From Acanthochlamys bracteata (Eukaryota > Streptophyta > Magnoliopsida > Pandanales > Velloziaceae), in the NCBI GenBank assembly GCA_019914995.1, contig CM034136.1, positions 2,309,270-2,373,269 on the forward strand: DNA of 64,000 nucleotides. The letters are read 5' to 3'. Shown here piece by piece: positions 12,501-24,338 of this stretch (the stretch's first letter is position 1; each line of letters begins with the position of its first letter). Position numbers and translations under genes: made by a program. The notes beneath the pieces are model-generated. The model did not search any database. It saw nothing but the letters and a program-made list of their open reading frames with translations, and was not told where the DNA came from.

Positions 12501-13696
12501 AGGTTTTCTGAAGTAGAGTATTGATTGTCAGTATGTGAAACAAGATTGTTATGTTTTGAAGTCCTCAAAGAGACCGTTGGGACTTCTGGTTTCTGTTGGT
12601 ACAAAGTTTCCCTTTGTGCTACCACATTTTAGGAATTTGGATATGCGTGATTGAACTATTTTAAAAGCAAAGGGATCTGTGTATTTGAAATGTTGTAAGA
12701 CTTATTATGGTAAATAGTTATTTTTAATGATATACTTGAAGGAAGAGAACTACAATTTACATAGTACATGCGTGCTAGTTGTAGCGTCCTTAAAAGAATT
12801 AAAAACACGTTTAACTTATTCTAGTGGCCGAGCTACTACTCTTTGTGCAACTGTAGCGAACAGCCCTGCATGTGATTATACTTAAAAATAATTCTTCTGG
12901 AATGGTGGGTACTCTGATGAGTCACTTAAAATGTTCCTTGTTAGATTGGTAATACTTCAATCACAAGTGCATTATGGTTCTTTAGATCTGTAGGAAGAAC
13001 ACTGATAAATGAAGAATCATCGCGAAGTCATTTTGTCTTCACTTTACAAACATCTGGTGTTAATGAGGTAAAGGACCAGGCTTGGATTAATACATGCGAT
13101 TAGAAGTCACTGATTAAGCAATGATACATCTATTTCTTTCATTGCCCATTCAGATTACAGGACAGCAAGCTCAAGGAATATTAAATTTAATAGATCTTGC
13201 TGGTAGTGAGCGCCTTGATAAAAGTGGTTCAACTGGGGATCGTCTGAAGGAAACTCAGGTATATTTGTTGATTTATTGTTGTTCATTACTCCATTGACTG
13301 ATATCATAATTTCTTTTAGGCAATTAACAAAAGTTTATCAGCACTGGGTGACGTGATCTTTAGACTAGCAAGCAAGGCAGAGCATGTACCCTTCAGGAAT
13401 TCCAAGTTAACCCACCTTCTTCAGGTAACTCCTGTTCTTGTCGATTGCAAACAGTTATTGTCCTGAATAGTGGCTGCAATTCTTATCACGGACTTCAACT
13501 TGTTGGTTGTGTATAGCCTTGCCTTGGCGGAGATTCAAAGACGTTGATGTTTGTGAATATCTCTCCAGAATTATCCTCAGCAGGCGAGTCGATATGCTCT
13601 CTGCGGTTTGCTTCTAGGGTTAATACTTGTGAGATTAATATTCCCCGACGTCATACCCAATTCCGCACTTCTGATTCTCGACTAAACATAGGATGA
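6534..13696 (+). CDS. ATK1: Kinesin-14 motor protein (ATK1/KatA-type, C-terminal motor)
   Basis: Minus-end-directed microtubule motor of the plant ATK/KIN-14 group, which bundles and focuses microtubules in spindles and the phragmoplast. My exon model joins 6534-6587, 7473-7724, 7815-7959, 8128-8237, 8317-8436, 8515-8718, 10030-10239, 10313-10387, 10790-10936, 11015-11147, 11236-11345, 11585-11746, 11848-12053, 12986-13067, 13154-13258, 13320-13424 and 13517-13696. This gives 2400 nt in one frame, 799 residues, close to ATK1 at about 793. A basic DKRRK patch lies at 29-33 (as in ATK1), coiled coil from about 100 to 438, the motor neck [14 protein letters not shown] from 440, P-loop GQTGSGKT at 527-534, switch I SSRSH at 654-658 and switch II DLAGSE at 684-689. 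The C-terminus ends DSRLNIG (ATK1: DSRLSYG). The start of exon 5 is least certain, since 8338 also keeps the frame. No breaks are seen. Confidence 0.95.
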
Positions 13697-15107
13697 TTTG
13701 TCCTGAATTTAGTTGGCTCTCTATATTACTTTGACATAACAATTGGCTGGCATGTGGGAGGCTGATGCACTTATATTGCTGCTTCTGACATGCTGTTGTT
13801 TTATTATTGTATAGTATGAGAAAGAAATAGGAAGTATGATCAAGTCATGCCTGTCTGTTATTTTCGAAAAGTCTTGGTCTGTCTTTAATATTGCTGCTTT
13901 GTAGTTATCTGAATGTCTTTTGGTTTGTAGATATAAGATGTACAGTTACATTTATTGAGCAAGCCTCTTGCAAAAGCCATTTTTCTGAATCTGGCAGAGT
14001 GTAACCACTGAACTGATTGTTTGCTAGAGTGTGATAGCTTTTGTTAGTAGGTTGAAGATACTGGCCTTTGTTGCCTTGTGAAATATGTTTTAGGTGATTT
14101 GCTATCACTGACTTTGCATGATTTGGTTTGATTTTACTATTCTCTTGGCTTCTTCGATGGGTTACGCGACCAAATTTTTAGGATGGAATCTTTATTCACA
14201 TTTCTTTACGGATTTGTGTGGAAAGTCTCTTGGTGATAGTAGGCTCCAACACCATTCTTTTGAAGTATTACATTCTAAGATTGTGTATTTGTTGAAGTGC
14301 AGAGCTGAATTCGAAATCCATAGGTTTCAAGTTTTACTGATTTAAGTTCTGTTGGTTTGCTTTATTTGATGTTTTCATTATAACCTTTCCTTTTATTTGA
14401 GGGGTGGTGAGTTGATTGAAAAGCTTACGCTTATGTTTGACAACTGCCACAATCTATAATCAGACAGGCATTCTCAATTAACGGTTCAGTCGTCTCTACT
14501 TGAGGACGAAATGGGGAATCCCGTCCGAGCCTTCGCGCAATTGGTTAACTGACAACATCAGAATTCGTATTGGAAGTCTCTTTTGATGACGGTGGACAAT
14601 GAAGATCCCTCAACCTGATAAAGCAATATAAAACATTTAAATTGAAGTGTTGTGTCCAAGTACTACAATTTTCTTTTAGCATTGATTTAAGTTGTATTTC
14701 TTGTTCAGATAACAAAACTTAGGATCATCAAAATCTTTCGTTTACGAACTTCAAATCTAGCAGGTAGAGAGAAGATGTTAGATATGAGGGCATTCATAAG
14801 AGATCATTTTTTACTAGTTCAACCGTACAAAAGCTGCATAATTCAATGCATACTAGTTGGGCATCTGTAACATTTACTTTTTCCACACCTCTATTTTCCC
14901 AAACTACAACCTAGTTTGCAGCTATTACTCGTTAAGCTTTCGCCTTTTCAATTCGTTTGAGTTACTCTTATAGTCTTATTACAATCTAGAAATGATTTCG
15001 AGGTCGTTTACGATTGATTGAAAAACGAGGCTTCCGAGAAAATAGACTTTTGGTGGATCTTTTTAGAAAACAAATTTTTTATTTATATATATATATAGAT
15101 ATATATG
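13697..15107. other. Kinesin 3' flank and intergenic DNA
   Basis: Contains the 3' untranslated region of the kinesin, then AT-rich sequence. Open frames here (for example at about 14118-14345) have no recognisable domain. The block ends in a TA-rich tract where the Mutator-like element begins. Confidence 0.5.
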
Positions 15108-16590
15108 TGGAAGTAGTTATAGACATTCCAACAGCTTAGGCCACCCTGGGTACACCATATCACATCCGTCAGATACTTGATCCGACGGCTGTGATTGATT
15201 CGCATATTCACTTCTATAACTGATACGGGAGCACTATTTTGGGGGCAGAAATATTATTCCTGTTTCTACTGCGTCTTTTTGAAGTTTTGTCTTTTATCTT
15301 TCGTTTTTTTCTTCCCCTTCTCTCGTCTGCTCCTACAGTCGTCGAAATCCGTCGCTCCCCATCGGCGAGCGCCGAAATTTTTCACTTTTCCTTCTCAATT
15401 TCTTCATGTTATGGTTAGATCTCTCCAAATCTGCTCTCTTCATTCGCCGGATCTTCTTTCTTCCGAGAGCAAATTTTTTCCCCTTCTTCTTCGATCGGCT
15501 TTCTTTCTTTCTTTTCGATCGCAGATCTCTCTAGTTAGTTCCTATTGCGATTGATTTCGGTTTTTTATTCGCATTTTAAGTTTTTCCCTTTTTTTTTTAA
15601 ATTTGAAAACTTTTCAAAAGAAAATTGATCTTCCTACTGTGATCGATTTTCTTTTAAAAAAATAATTGTGTTTAAATTCTATTTTATTATTTAGTCTAAG
15701 GATCAATTTTTTTAATTTTATTATTGCAATTTCTTGGTAAACCGCTGGGTGACCATTTTTTATTGTGTTTGCTTAAAATTGATTGCTTTTGAACCCAAAA
15801 TAGCGTTTCAATACAAAGTCTATTTTTTTCGATTTTTTTGAATTTTTGGTTTGTTTTTTCTGTGTTGGTAAACCGAATGGCTGCGATTGATTCAGCGGGA
15901 ATGAGCAAGCTTGTACTTTCTCGTGTTCAAAGTTTTTATTCTTCTATGTTGGTCAACGGAAATGTTGTTTTGAAAAAATTATTTGGTGCGTTGGTAAATC
16001 GAACACAAGATTGAGCAAGCTTGTTATTGTGGTTTGCAGGTTGTCAGTGCTACTGGACTCCGACTGGAGGAAGAAAGCGAATTGTAGCTCCATTTTGTAG
16101 GTATGTTCTTATCACACTTAACTGTGCAAATGCATTCAAAGGTTTACATTTTTCTTGTTGGGGATATTGTTTTACAAGTTTTGTTAGATTGATGTGTTCT
16201 GAAGAGACTAGAGAATTAGGTGCTTATTTTTAATTCTCATATTCTCGTATTTGCAAGATGCTGCCAGGGATACATTGCAAATGATAATGTTGATTTTGCA
16301 CTTCATCAGTAAAGCTGCACCTTCTTAATGTTGTGTTGAAGTTCTGATTGGGCTTGATTTGTTAGTTTCCAACAGCTCTAAGCGTAATCAACCTAGTTGA
16401 AGCTCTGATAGGGCTCCTGTATTGTGTATTGTTGTGTTGAAGTTATGCATGACTGGTAAAAATTGTGTGTTTATAAATTATTGTTATTTGTGTTGTTGTG
16501 AAGACCATTAGCTGTGCAGAATAGTTTTCTTTGATGTAAAGTTTACAAGAAGATTGAATATACAATGTGAGGATGTTCAGTTGAATTTGT
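15108..16590 (+). repeat. Left terminal inverted repeat of the Mutator-like element
   Basis: Pairs with 19790-21308. The inner limit is set by the last shared words, near GAATATACAATGTGAGGATG. The arm includes a GC-richer, pyrimidine-rich segment at about 15300-15550 that could hold the element's promoter and leader. Long open frames in this segment occur in both arms but show no known domain. Confidence 0.8.
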
Positions 16591-16599
16591 TGTGAACGT

Positions 16600-16860
16600 G
16601 AATGTTGTTTTATATTGAATCTAGTGTGAATGTTTGGTGAAGATGTATGACCGGTTATCTATGAATGTATGACTGGTTATCCAATATACAACACAAAAAT
16701 GTTGAAAGTTTGGTAAAGGTGTATGACTTGCATGGGTGTATGACTGGTTATCCATGAATGTGACTGTTATTTTAACAGATCTTGATTATGTTATGACTGG
16801 TAAATGTTACTGGTTATCCATGAATACGATTGGTTATCCATGACTATCCAATATATTATT
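16600..16860 (+). repeat. Degenerate tandem repeat (GACTGGTTATCCATGAAT)
   Basis: Six or so irregular copies of GACTGGTTATCCATGAAT and variants, some truncated to GACTGGTTATCC, lie just inside the left inverted repeat of the Mutator-like element. No counterpart was noticed by the right arm. Confidence 0.6.
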
Positions 16861-17330
16861 TTCTTACCATAATTATTTTCAACTATTATATTTTTTACTA
16901 TTCCAAAAGAGATGACTATTATTTTGCACAACTATTACATTTTTCACTATTCAAAATAGCTTAATATTTTTTATAGTTTTTTTTTTCATTGTCTTTTCAG
17001 TGTTATATTTTTCATTTATTTTTTTCACTATCCATAATAGTTCACTATTTTTTTCATAGTTTTTTTACTAACATTTTTGCTGTAATTTTTCGTTGTTATT
17101 TTTTAACTATTTAAATGAATTCACTATTTTTTCACAGTTATGTTTTTACAGTGTTTTTGGTACAACTTTTTCCATTGTTAAATTTTTAAATTTTTGTTCG
17201 CTATTAGTTTTTCAATTGTTTTTTTTACTTTTTATTTCTTTAATTGTTATTTTTGTATAATTATATTTTTCACTGCACAAAAGAGTTTATAGTATTTTTT
17301 TCACTGCTTATCCAAAAGATGACAGAATAA
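16861..17330. repeat. T-rich low-complexity block with TTCACTATTTTT words
   Basis: Irregular repetition of (T)TCACTATTTTT and related words such as TTCATAGTTTTTT. No coding potential; internal to the Mutator-like element. Confidence 0.5.
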
Positions 17331-18001
17331 TAATAATAGCCAGTTCATAATACATACAAGTATAACTATTACTCTAAATTAATAGCTAGTTCTTTATCAT
17401 CATTATCTTCATCTTTACTTATATGCAGATATTCACTCTCATCTCTATCTTTGTCTTCACGATGAGTTGTATCTCTCACTATCAAAATAAAAAGTGACAA
17501 CAAATGTCAATTTCAATTAAATTCTAATAACAAAGTCAACAATGCATCAAACTTTAAAAAAATGATTATACTTGCTTTCTTTTTTCTATCTGAAATTTAA
17601 GAACAATTTCGTCTGTCATGTTTAACACCGAACTTATTACAGTAAACACACTTTCTACCTGTTTTAGCTTTGGCTCTTGCAATAGCTTTCTTCAAATATT
17701 CTTTTATTCTAATACTATCTTTCCAAACCTTCTTTTTTGGTCCCTTTCTTTGTAGATGTTGGGATTCAAAAGCATAACTTCAGAAACATCAATTGGGGCT
17801 TATAAGTTGTTATTTGTAGTACATAAATCATCAACTGAAATCTTCTTTACTTTCTGAAGCCGTCGTGATAATTCATTTAATGTTTGTAACATCATCTGGT
17901 ATCCTTCAGAACATCTGTTTCGGTCATTTTATAAAACAATTTATTAGAAAGCATTTGCAGTTGGGTAGTTCTCAATAATACAAAACTTTTATGACCACTT
18001 A

Positions 18002-19532
18002 TTAGTGCACCATCATCATAGCTTTATATTTGTAAGTGTTTTTCATCCACCTCTTAAGAATAAACTGTTTTGATATCTCTATATAACGGTTTTGAAAAAC
18101 TTTTATAAGATGTCCACAAGTAATTTCCATAAGCTCAACAAATTTACAGACACAGTTACCTTCCTTTGAAGTTGGATTGAAACTCACCTTCCCTTCTCGG
18201 CTATCATCTTCCGAATGAGACTTATAAATGTATGTTATAAAACCATCACCACCCTTTTCATCATAATAAAGGACATACTCAGTTTGAGCTTTCTCAAATT
18301 CTTTTTCGATTCTGTCATAAACATTTCTGGTATACACTTTTACTGCACTTCTCAAAAGAAATGCACTACCATCGACAATGCGACACAAGTGTTCACTAAC
18401 GTAATCTTTTTTTTTCTCTTTCAAAAAGTTTAGTCAAATACTTGTCGTTCTTCAATACAAACTCTTAAAGGGTAGTTGTTGGTTGAAAAAATTTCTTGTA
18501 AATAGCATTCATACCTTTTGCACGTCCGGTAGTATTCATGCCGGCATAAAAGTTATCCCAATGATTATCTTTGGAGCCATTCATTGTCCTTTAAGTTGTA
18601 TATAGGTATCAACTCCTCCTATATTATTCAAATGTGCTTAGAATATAAGTTTCCCGAATACATGTCTTGATCTTTTTTTGAATTTTGAACTCTTGAAATG
18701 CGTGTACTTGGGTATACCTTTCCAATAGCTGCTGTCATAGCTCTGTCTTGATTGTAGATAGTGCACGCTTATTCATAGCCGCAAGTTAAATCTCAAAAGC
18801 CACTGAAAAGATTTTTCTGTCTCATCCAAAATAAAGCACAACTAAACTGAATTGACTGCATATAATGGTTAACTCCAATGAATGGTGTGAATGGCATTTC
18901 ATATATATTTTTGCGTATATGGTGTCAAAGAACATCACATCCCCAAAAGTTTGAAGCTGCATACACAATCTACCATCTACTCTAGAAAAAATCAATAACT
19001 TTAGACATCATTGTCCATCTGTATTGCATAAAAAAGTTCAAGTCTTTTATACTATTCTTCTTAAAAAAATTAAACACTACGGTTGCATCGCCACTGATAG
19101 ACTTTTTATACTCTTTCGATGGGCACAAATGGTTCCAATCTCTTTCATCAAAACCAATCTGTGGGCTAAGGTCAAGTATATCTGCAACCTTATGTAAATG
19201 TATGCCTTCATCACGAAATGAATTAATCAAAGCTTTAACTGCAACAGGCATACTTTTACAAGTAAGCATGCACATTTTTTTTGCCGAACTAACTAGGTTA
19301 TGATTGTGCTCATCTTCATAACCCACCACTTTCCATAACTCTGTTTTGTCAATTTCATTGTTGCACGACACACGCATTTCGCGGTATTTGTGTTTCTCTT
19401 CTTCAATACATTTTCGAAGTCATCTTTCTGTTTTTTATGGTTTCTATGGTATACAAAACGGTCACAGATAATTTGATAAGTTATGACTTCAACTGAACGA
19501 GGAATCTTTTTTTGTGTTTTTGCCGTAACCAT
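18002..19532 (-). pseudogene. FAR1/FHY3-type MULE transposase, decayed
   Basis: On the minus strand the order of parts is that of FAR1-related MULE transposases. First comes a FAR1-type zinc-binding domain (19532 to about 19290: KKRNTNTAKC, CRAT, then WKVVGYEDEHNHNL), in two overlapping frames, so a frameshift lies near 19370. Then a DVMFFDTIY motif (about 18930) as at the first catalytic Asp of the DDE core, then several stops, and last a SWIM finger of the form CxCx9CxH within 18002-18424. Together with the long inverted repeats outside it, this identifies the element. Stops and frameshifts make it non-functional. A domesticated FAR1 gene is unlikely given this damage. Confidence 0.8.
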
Positions 19533-19789
19533 ACTAAATCTCTATGCTTTTCCATAATTTTCATAGGATGTTACAAGATTACCCTTCAGTTGACTTTTGT
19601 TACTCTCTGCCTTTGTTGTATTATTTTCCATTAATACTTATTGTTCATTTTTTCGTTTATAAGTTGCAGATTCAATCTTCTTGTAAATTCATATTCCAAT
19701 GAATTTTTTCTCAAAAAGAAAGCACAATACTTGAACAAATAAACCACTGACATCCCATTGATTCTAAAATGATTAAAGCATTTGCTAAT

Positions 19790-21308
19790 TCAACTCAAAC
19801 ATCCTCACATTGTATATTCAATCTTCTTGCATTGTACATTCTAAATGAAAGTTTATATTCCAGTGAACTTTACACAGAGAAAAATCATTCTGCACAGCTA
19901 ATGGTCTTCACAACAACACAAATAACAATAATTTATAATCACACAATTTTTACCAGTCATGCATAGCTTCAACACAACACGACACCACACAGAAGTCCTA
20001 TCAGAGCTTTAACTAGGTTGATCAGCCTTGGAGCTGTTGGAAGCTAACATATAAAGCCCAATCAGAGCTTCGACACAACATCAAGAAGGTGTAGCTTTAC
20101 AGGTGAAGTGTAAAATCAACATTATCATTTGCAATGTATCCCTGGCAGCATCTTGCAAATATTAGAATTAAAAATAAGCACCTAATTCACTGATCTCTTC
20201 GGAACACCTCAATCTAACAACACTTGGAAAATAAAATCCTCAACAAGAAATGTGTAAACCTTTGAATGCATTTTGCACAGTTAGGTGTGATAAGAATATA
20301 CTTGCAAAATGGAGCTACAATTCACTTTCTTCCTCTAATCGGTGTTCACCAGCACTAACAACCTGCACACCACAATAACAAGCTTGGTTAATCTTGTGTT
20401 CGGTTTACCAATGCCAAAATAATTTTTTCAAAACAATAATTCGGTTTACCAACACAGAAGAATAAAAATTTTCAACACGACAAAATACAAGCTTGCTCAT
20501 TCCCACCGAATCAATCGCAGCCGTTTACCAACACAGAAAAATAAACCAAAATTTTGAGAAAATTTCAAAAAAAAAATCTTTGTATTGAAGCATTATTTTG
20601 GGTTCAAAAGCAACCAAGTTTAAGTAAGCACAATAAAAAATGGTCACCCAGCGGTTTACCGAAAAATTGCAAAAACAAATAAAATGAAAAAATTGATCCC
20701 TAAACTAAATAACGATATAGAATCTCAACATAATTGTTGTTTCAAAAGAAAATCGATCATAGGAGGAAGATTGGTTTTCTATTGAAAAAATTTTCAAATT
20801 CGAAAAAAATTGAAAAAAAGTAAAATGGCAAAAAAATTGAAATTGATCGCAGTAGGAACTAACTAGAGAGATCTACGATCGAAAAGAAAGAAAAAAACAA
20901 ATCGATGAAAAAGGGGAAAAAAATCGCTATAAGTGAGAAGATCAGGTGAATACAAGGGAGCGGATTTTGAAAGATCTAACCATAACATGAAGAAATTGAG
21001 AAGGGGAAGTGAAAAATTTCAGCGCTCGTCGGTGGGGAGCGGCGGATTTCGGTAGGTATGGGAGCGAACGAGAGAAGCGAGAGAAAAAAGGGAAGGGAAA
21101 GAAAAAAGGAAAGAAGACAACATAAAAAAAACTTGAAGGAGATGGAGCAGAGGCAGAAACAGAATTTCTGCCCCCAAACTAGTGCTTTTGTATCAATTAT
21201 AGAACGGAATACGCGAATCAATCACAGTTGTCGGATCAAGCAATCCGACGGTTGTGATATGACGTTCCTAGGGTGTCCGACGCAGTTGCGGTGTCTTTAA
21301 CTGCTCCC
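19790..21308 (-). repeat. Right terminal inverted repeat of the Mutator-like element
   Basis: Reverse complement of 15108-16590 with scattered differences. It also carries the GC-richer leader-like segment, at about 20990-21200 in this arm. Confidence 0.8.
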
Positions 21309-21327
21309 TATATATATATATATATAT

Positions 21328-21715
21328 GGGTAGTGATAGTGGCACCTTATGGGTACCCCTTTCGAAAAGATGCGTAAAAAATTTTAAATATAATTTTTAT
21401 AATTAGATATAAAAAATTAAGAGTTACGTACACAGTAATAATATTTTAGCTTAATGGGACCACAAATCGATCTCCATCAAATTTCTTGATCAAAATGACA
21501 TAAAAAATAACATTTTTATCAAATTTTATTATTTATATCTTTTGATCAAGAGTTAGATGGAGGTTGATTGATATTACGATTGAGTTAAAATTTTATCAGC
21601 ATATTTTTAACTAATAGTTTTTTATATATAACGGTTGATATTGAATTTGAAACTCTAGATAGATAGGGTGCTACTAAGAATGGAGTGGCACAATCCCCAC
21701 TTATCCCTCCCCAAA
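21328..21715. mobile_element. Small non-autonomous element bounded by TA tracts
   Basis: Starts at GGGTAGTGATAGTGGCAC directly after the TA run that ends the Mutator-like element, and stops at the next TA run (about 21720-21778). Its interior has an imperfect inverted pair: TCGATCTCCATCAAATTTCTTGATCAA against TTTTGATCAAGAGTTAGATGGAGGTTGA. No coding capacity. The family is unknown. Confidence 0.45.
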
Positions 21716-21778
21716 AAATAAATATAAATATATATATATACATACATATATATATAAGTATATATATATATATATACT

Positions 21779-22140
21779 GAGGATACCCTCCAAAATCAAC
21801 AAAGTTGACAAAACTACCCTCTCCTATGCTTATTTCTCATTACGCGAGAGCGCGCGTGTGTGGACCTTCCGATCGTCACCGTTGAATATGAAGAAATATG
21901 AGTTGAGAATATATTGATAAAATTTTAGCTCAAACGGAATACAAATCGACCTCCATCGAAACTCTTGATCAATGTGACACAAAAATAAAATATATATCTC
22001 TTGATCAAAGAGACTTAAATGGGTGGTTTTTGAACTATTAAAATTAAAAAGAAAAACTTATGCATAGTGCTGAAAATTTTTTTGGATAACCTATAGGGCA
22101 TAGGTGAACAGTATGTAATGGGATAATTATACGTACAGCT
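21779..22140. mobile_element. Second small element sharing an interior with its neighbour
   Basis: Begins after the second TA run. It shares GATAAAATTTTAGCTCAAACGG, AATCGACCTCCATCGAA and CTTGATCAA with the element at 21328-21715, in the same order. The right boundary is approximate. Confidence 0.35.
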
Positions 22141-23009
22141 TGTTTCTCAAAACACCACCAAAAAAATTTGAAAAGCTCTACCTTTTCAGCAATTTCAAAT
22201 ATGAATTTAATTTATTAAACCAATCAAACCTAACACGTCGGCTACATCCAATACTTGATAGATGTTAAAGAAGTAGAGTCTCCCCCAAGAACTCCTCCAA
22301 CTTCGTGGCGGCTGCTCGCTCTTTGATCAGTGATTCACTGGTCCCTAGATCGATGAAGAATCGCGCTATAGGTGGAGCCGAAGGGAATTTTGCCATGGTT
22401 CTTTTGGTCTAAGCTCTATAGTTGCCTGAATATTGTGATTTTAGTTAAACCTATGTTTGGGAAAAGTTTGATTAGCAGACCTTATTTGAAGGCCTAAAAA
22501 CTACCTTGTAAAGCTCATGAATATAACTGATTCTTTTGTAACTTTCTAAGTAAATGCAACTTTCAGTCAAAATTGTATGATCACTCTATACAAATGAAAA
22601 TCTTGTAGAAGCATAGAAGAGGGGGTCTAAGAGTTAATCTAGGGGCTTATATGTTCTATTTCACTCTCTATTTGTTCAGTATTATTTGTTACACTATGAG
22701 TAGCTTCTCTTCTCATTTACTCTTTAGTTGCTTCTCCTTATATCTATGTTCATTCCTTTATTATAGATGTGATTTTGACTTCCAATAATTGTGTTCCATC
22801 AGCTCTTGAATGATTACTTCTTCAGATCTGCAACTATTGTGTTACCATCTATTTTTATATTTATTTCTTTTCTTCAATTTAATGCTCTTGTTTTGTTCTT
22901 GCAGATGCAATTATCATTGGATAGATCCTTCCCTAATGCTATGATTGAGTCTATGCGATCTGATTGAACTTCTAAAAATAAAATATTCTCTGCCAAATGT
23001 GGCAGCATG
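22141..23009. other. Intergenic, no gene seen
   Basis: A short GC-richer piece at about 22270-22400 (AACTTCGTGGCGGCTGCTCG and neighbours) stands out, but no protein could be read from it. Confidence 0.4.
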
Positions 23010-23010
23010 T

Positions 23011-23466
23011 TGTCATGGGCCAGCAAGTTGGGCCAACAAGGTAGCACACACGAAAAGACCCAAGCAAGCTTATATCATACAAAATTATGGAAATTTCCAA
23101 AATACCTAGATATTTTTTAAGATAAGATAGTTTGTGTGAACGTTCTAAAAAATATTGTCTAACGTCTGATTTAAATAATCACTACCATCATTAGCAATGT
23201 GGATTGCTATAAATAGGGGACAAGAACCCTCACTTAAAAACCATAAAAAAGAAGTTGTAACATTAAGCTTTTATAGGTTCTCCAAAATTCCAGTGAAGCT
23301 TTTCTTTCATCCACACTTCTCCTTTATCCTTTGCTTCATGTTCTTGGTAAGTCGACATGGTTTAGGCTTACTTATTAACTTAGGATAAAATTTCTTGAGT
23401 GCCGCACAAGTACTGACTGTATTGTTCAAAACTCTAATCTTGTGAAAGAGCTAAGGTTCCGACAAT
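23011..23466 (+). mobile_element. Probable LTR of a retrotransposon
   Basis: Starts with TGTCATGGGCC and may end in CCGACA. It carries a CTATAAATAGGGG promoter-like box at about 23208, as expected of an LTR, and is followed by gag-like sequence in the same orientation. A canonical primer-binding site and a second LTR were not found. Confidence 0.45.
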
Positions 23467-23599
23467 TGAGATACCACAGCAATGCTCCCATAGTGACGGC
23501 CATGCCATAAGATATCACCACTATAGAGTAGGTGCAGTAAGAGTAAGCTTGCAGGAGGAACGAGTAGTTCGTACTAACTAAGGCTCACAGCAAGTCAAC

Positions 23600-24260
23600 G
23601 ACCCATCCACCAATACTATAGAGCCATGCGTTGCTGATTTGGAGCAAACTGTCTCAGATATGGATTTTTACATTGAAGAGTTTAGCAGACGGCTTGATGA
23701 CTAAGACAAAGAGTATTCTAAAATTACCAAAGTAGTGAAGACGTTTATTGAAGAGCTTAGCAACTCGTTCAAGAGAGACCTTAGCACCCTCATGCAAGAC
23801 GTCTTCACTCTGTGCAATTTTATGAAATATGAGCAACCCTCATAGAAATATAGGATGTTTGTTAAAACTGGACACATCAAAAGTGCAAGTTCACTACCAG
23901 CACTATTTCAAGTACCACAGTCGATGCATAGAGATTAGAGGTACCCAGACCATCCAACTATAATAGGGTCAGGAATGCTACTCCGATGGAAAAGTTTCTT
24001 TAGGCACAAATAAATATTCTACACCATGGGCGTACAAGAGGAAACTATAAAGATAAGTAATGCTCCCTCCTATCTCCGTAATGCAGCTCAATTATGACGG
24101 CATCGCAAATATGGTGACATTAGTAGAGGTATTGTAACATCAAAACATAAGAAGCTTTAAATGAGAACTGCAGAAGCACTTATTTCTGAGCAATGCCAAG
24201 AAAGAGGCTCATGGTTGCCTCAAGCAATGTAGATCCATGTAGATACCATGGGTGTGTTGT
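23600..24260 (+). pseudogene. Gag-like retrotransposon remnant
   Basis: The plus strand reads as charged, helix-rich protein in short open pieces, for example LEQTVSDMDFYIEEF, KVVKTFIEEL and DLSTLMQDVF, interrupted by stops. This resembles the N-terminal part of plant gypsy Gag. It directly follows the LTR-like segment, which is the expected order. Identification is from style and position, not from a diagnostic motif. Confidence 0.4.
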
Positions 24261-24338
24261 GTTTACTTTGAGGTAAATTCATTTTTTTGAAAGTGAGTTA
24301 AAAAAATCAAATTTAAAAAAATTAAAAAACATAAAAGT

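Larger units (their letters stand above)
15108..21308. mobile_element. Mutator-like element with long terminal inverted repeats
   Basis: The left terminus GGAAGTAGTTATAGACA aligns with the complement of the right terminus, GGGAGCAGTTAAAGACA. The match continues inwards for about 1.5 kb on both sides, past the ATCCGACGGCTGTGATTGAT and TTGGGGGCAGAAAT words. Inside, on the minus strand, lies a decayed FAR1/FHY3-type MULE transposase. Both ends abut TA-repeat DNA; the 9-bp flanks (TATATATGT left, TATATATAT right) are nearly equal but cannot be told from the microsatellite. The arms have diverged by substitutions and small indels, so insertion is not recent. Confidence 0.85.

Noticed and set aside
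6534-13696. KatB/KatC-type kinesin (the other ATK pair) as the identity
   Set aside because: The N-terminal DKRRK patch and the RRxT...DSRL C-terminus fit ATK1 better than the KatB/C ending.
14118-14345. 75-codon plus-strand frame after the kinesin
   Set aside because: No domain, no splice context, and composition as in surrounding non-coding DNA.
15195-15554. 119-codon frame in the left MULE arm and its counterpart at 20976-21221
   Set aside because: Both derive from the inverted repeat; Phe/Ser-rich translation of pyrimidine tracts, with lengths and frames differing between arms.
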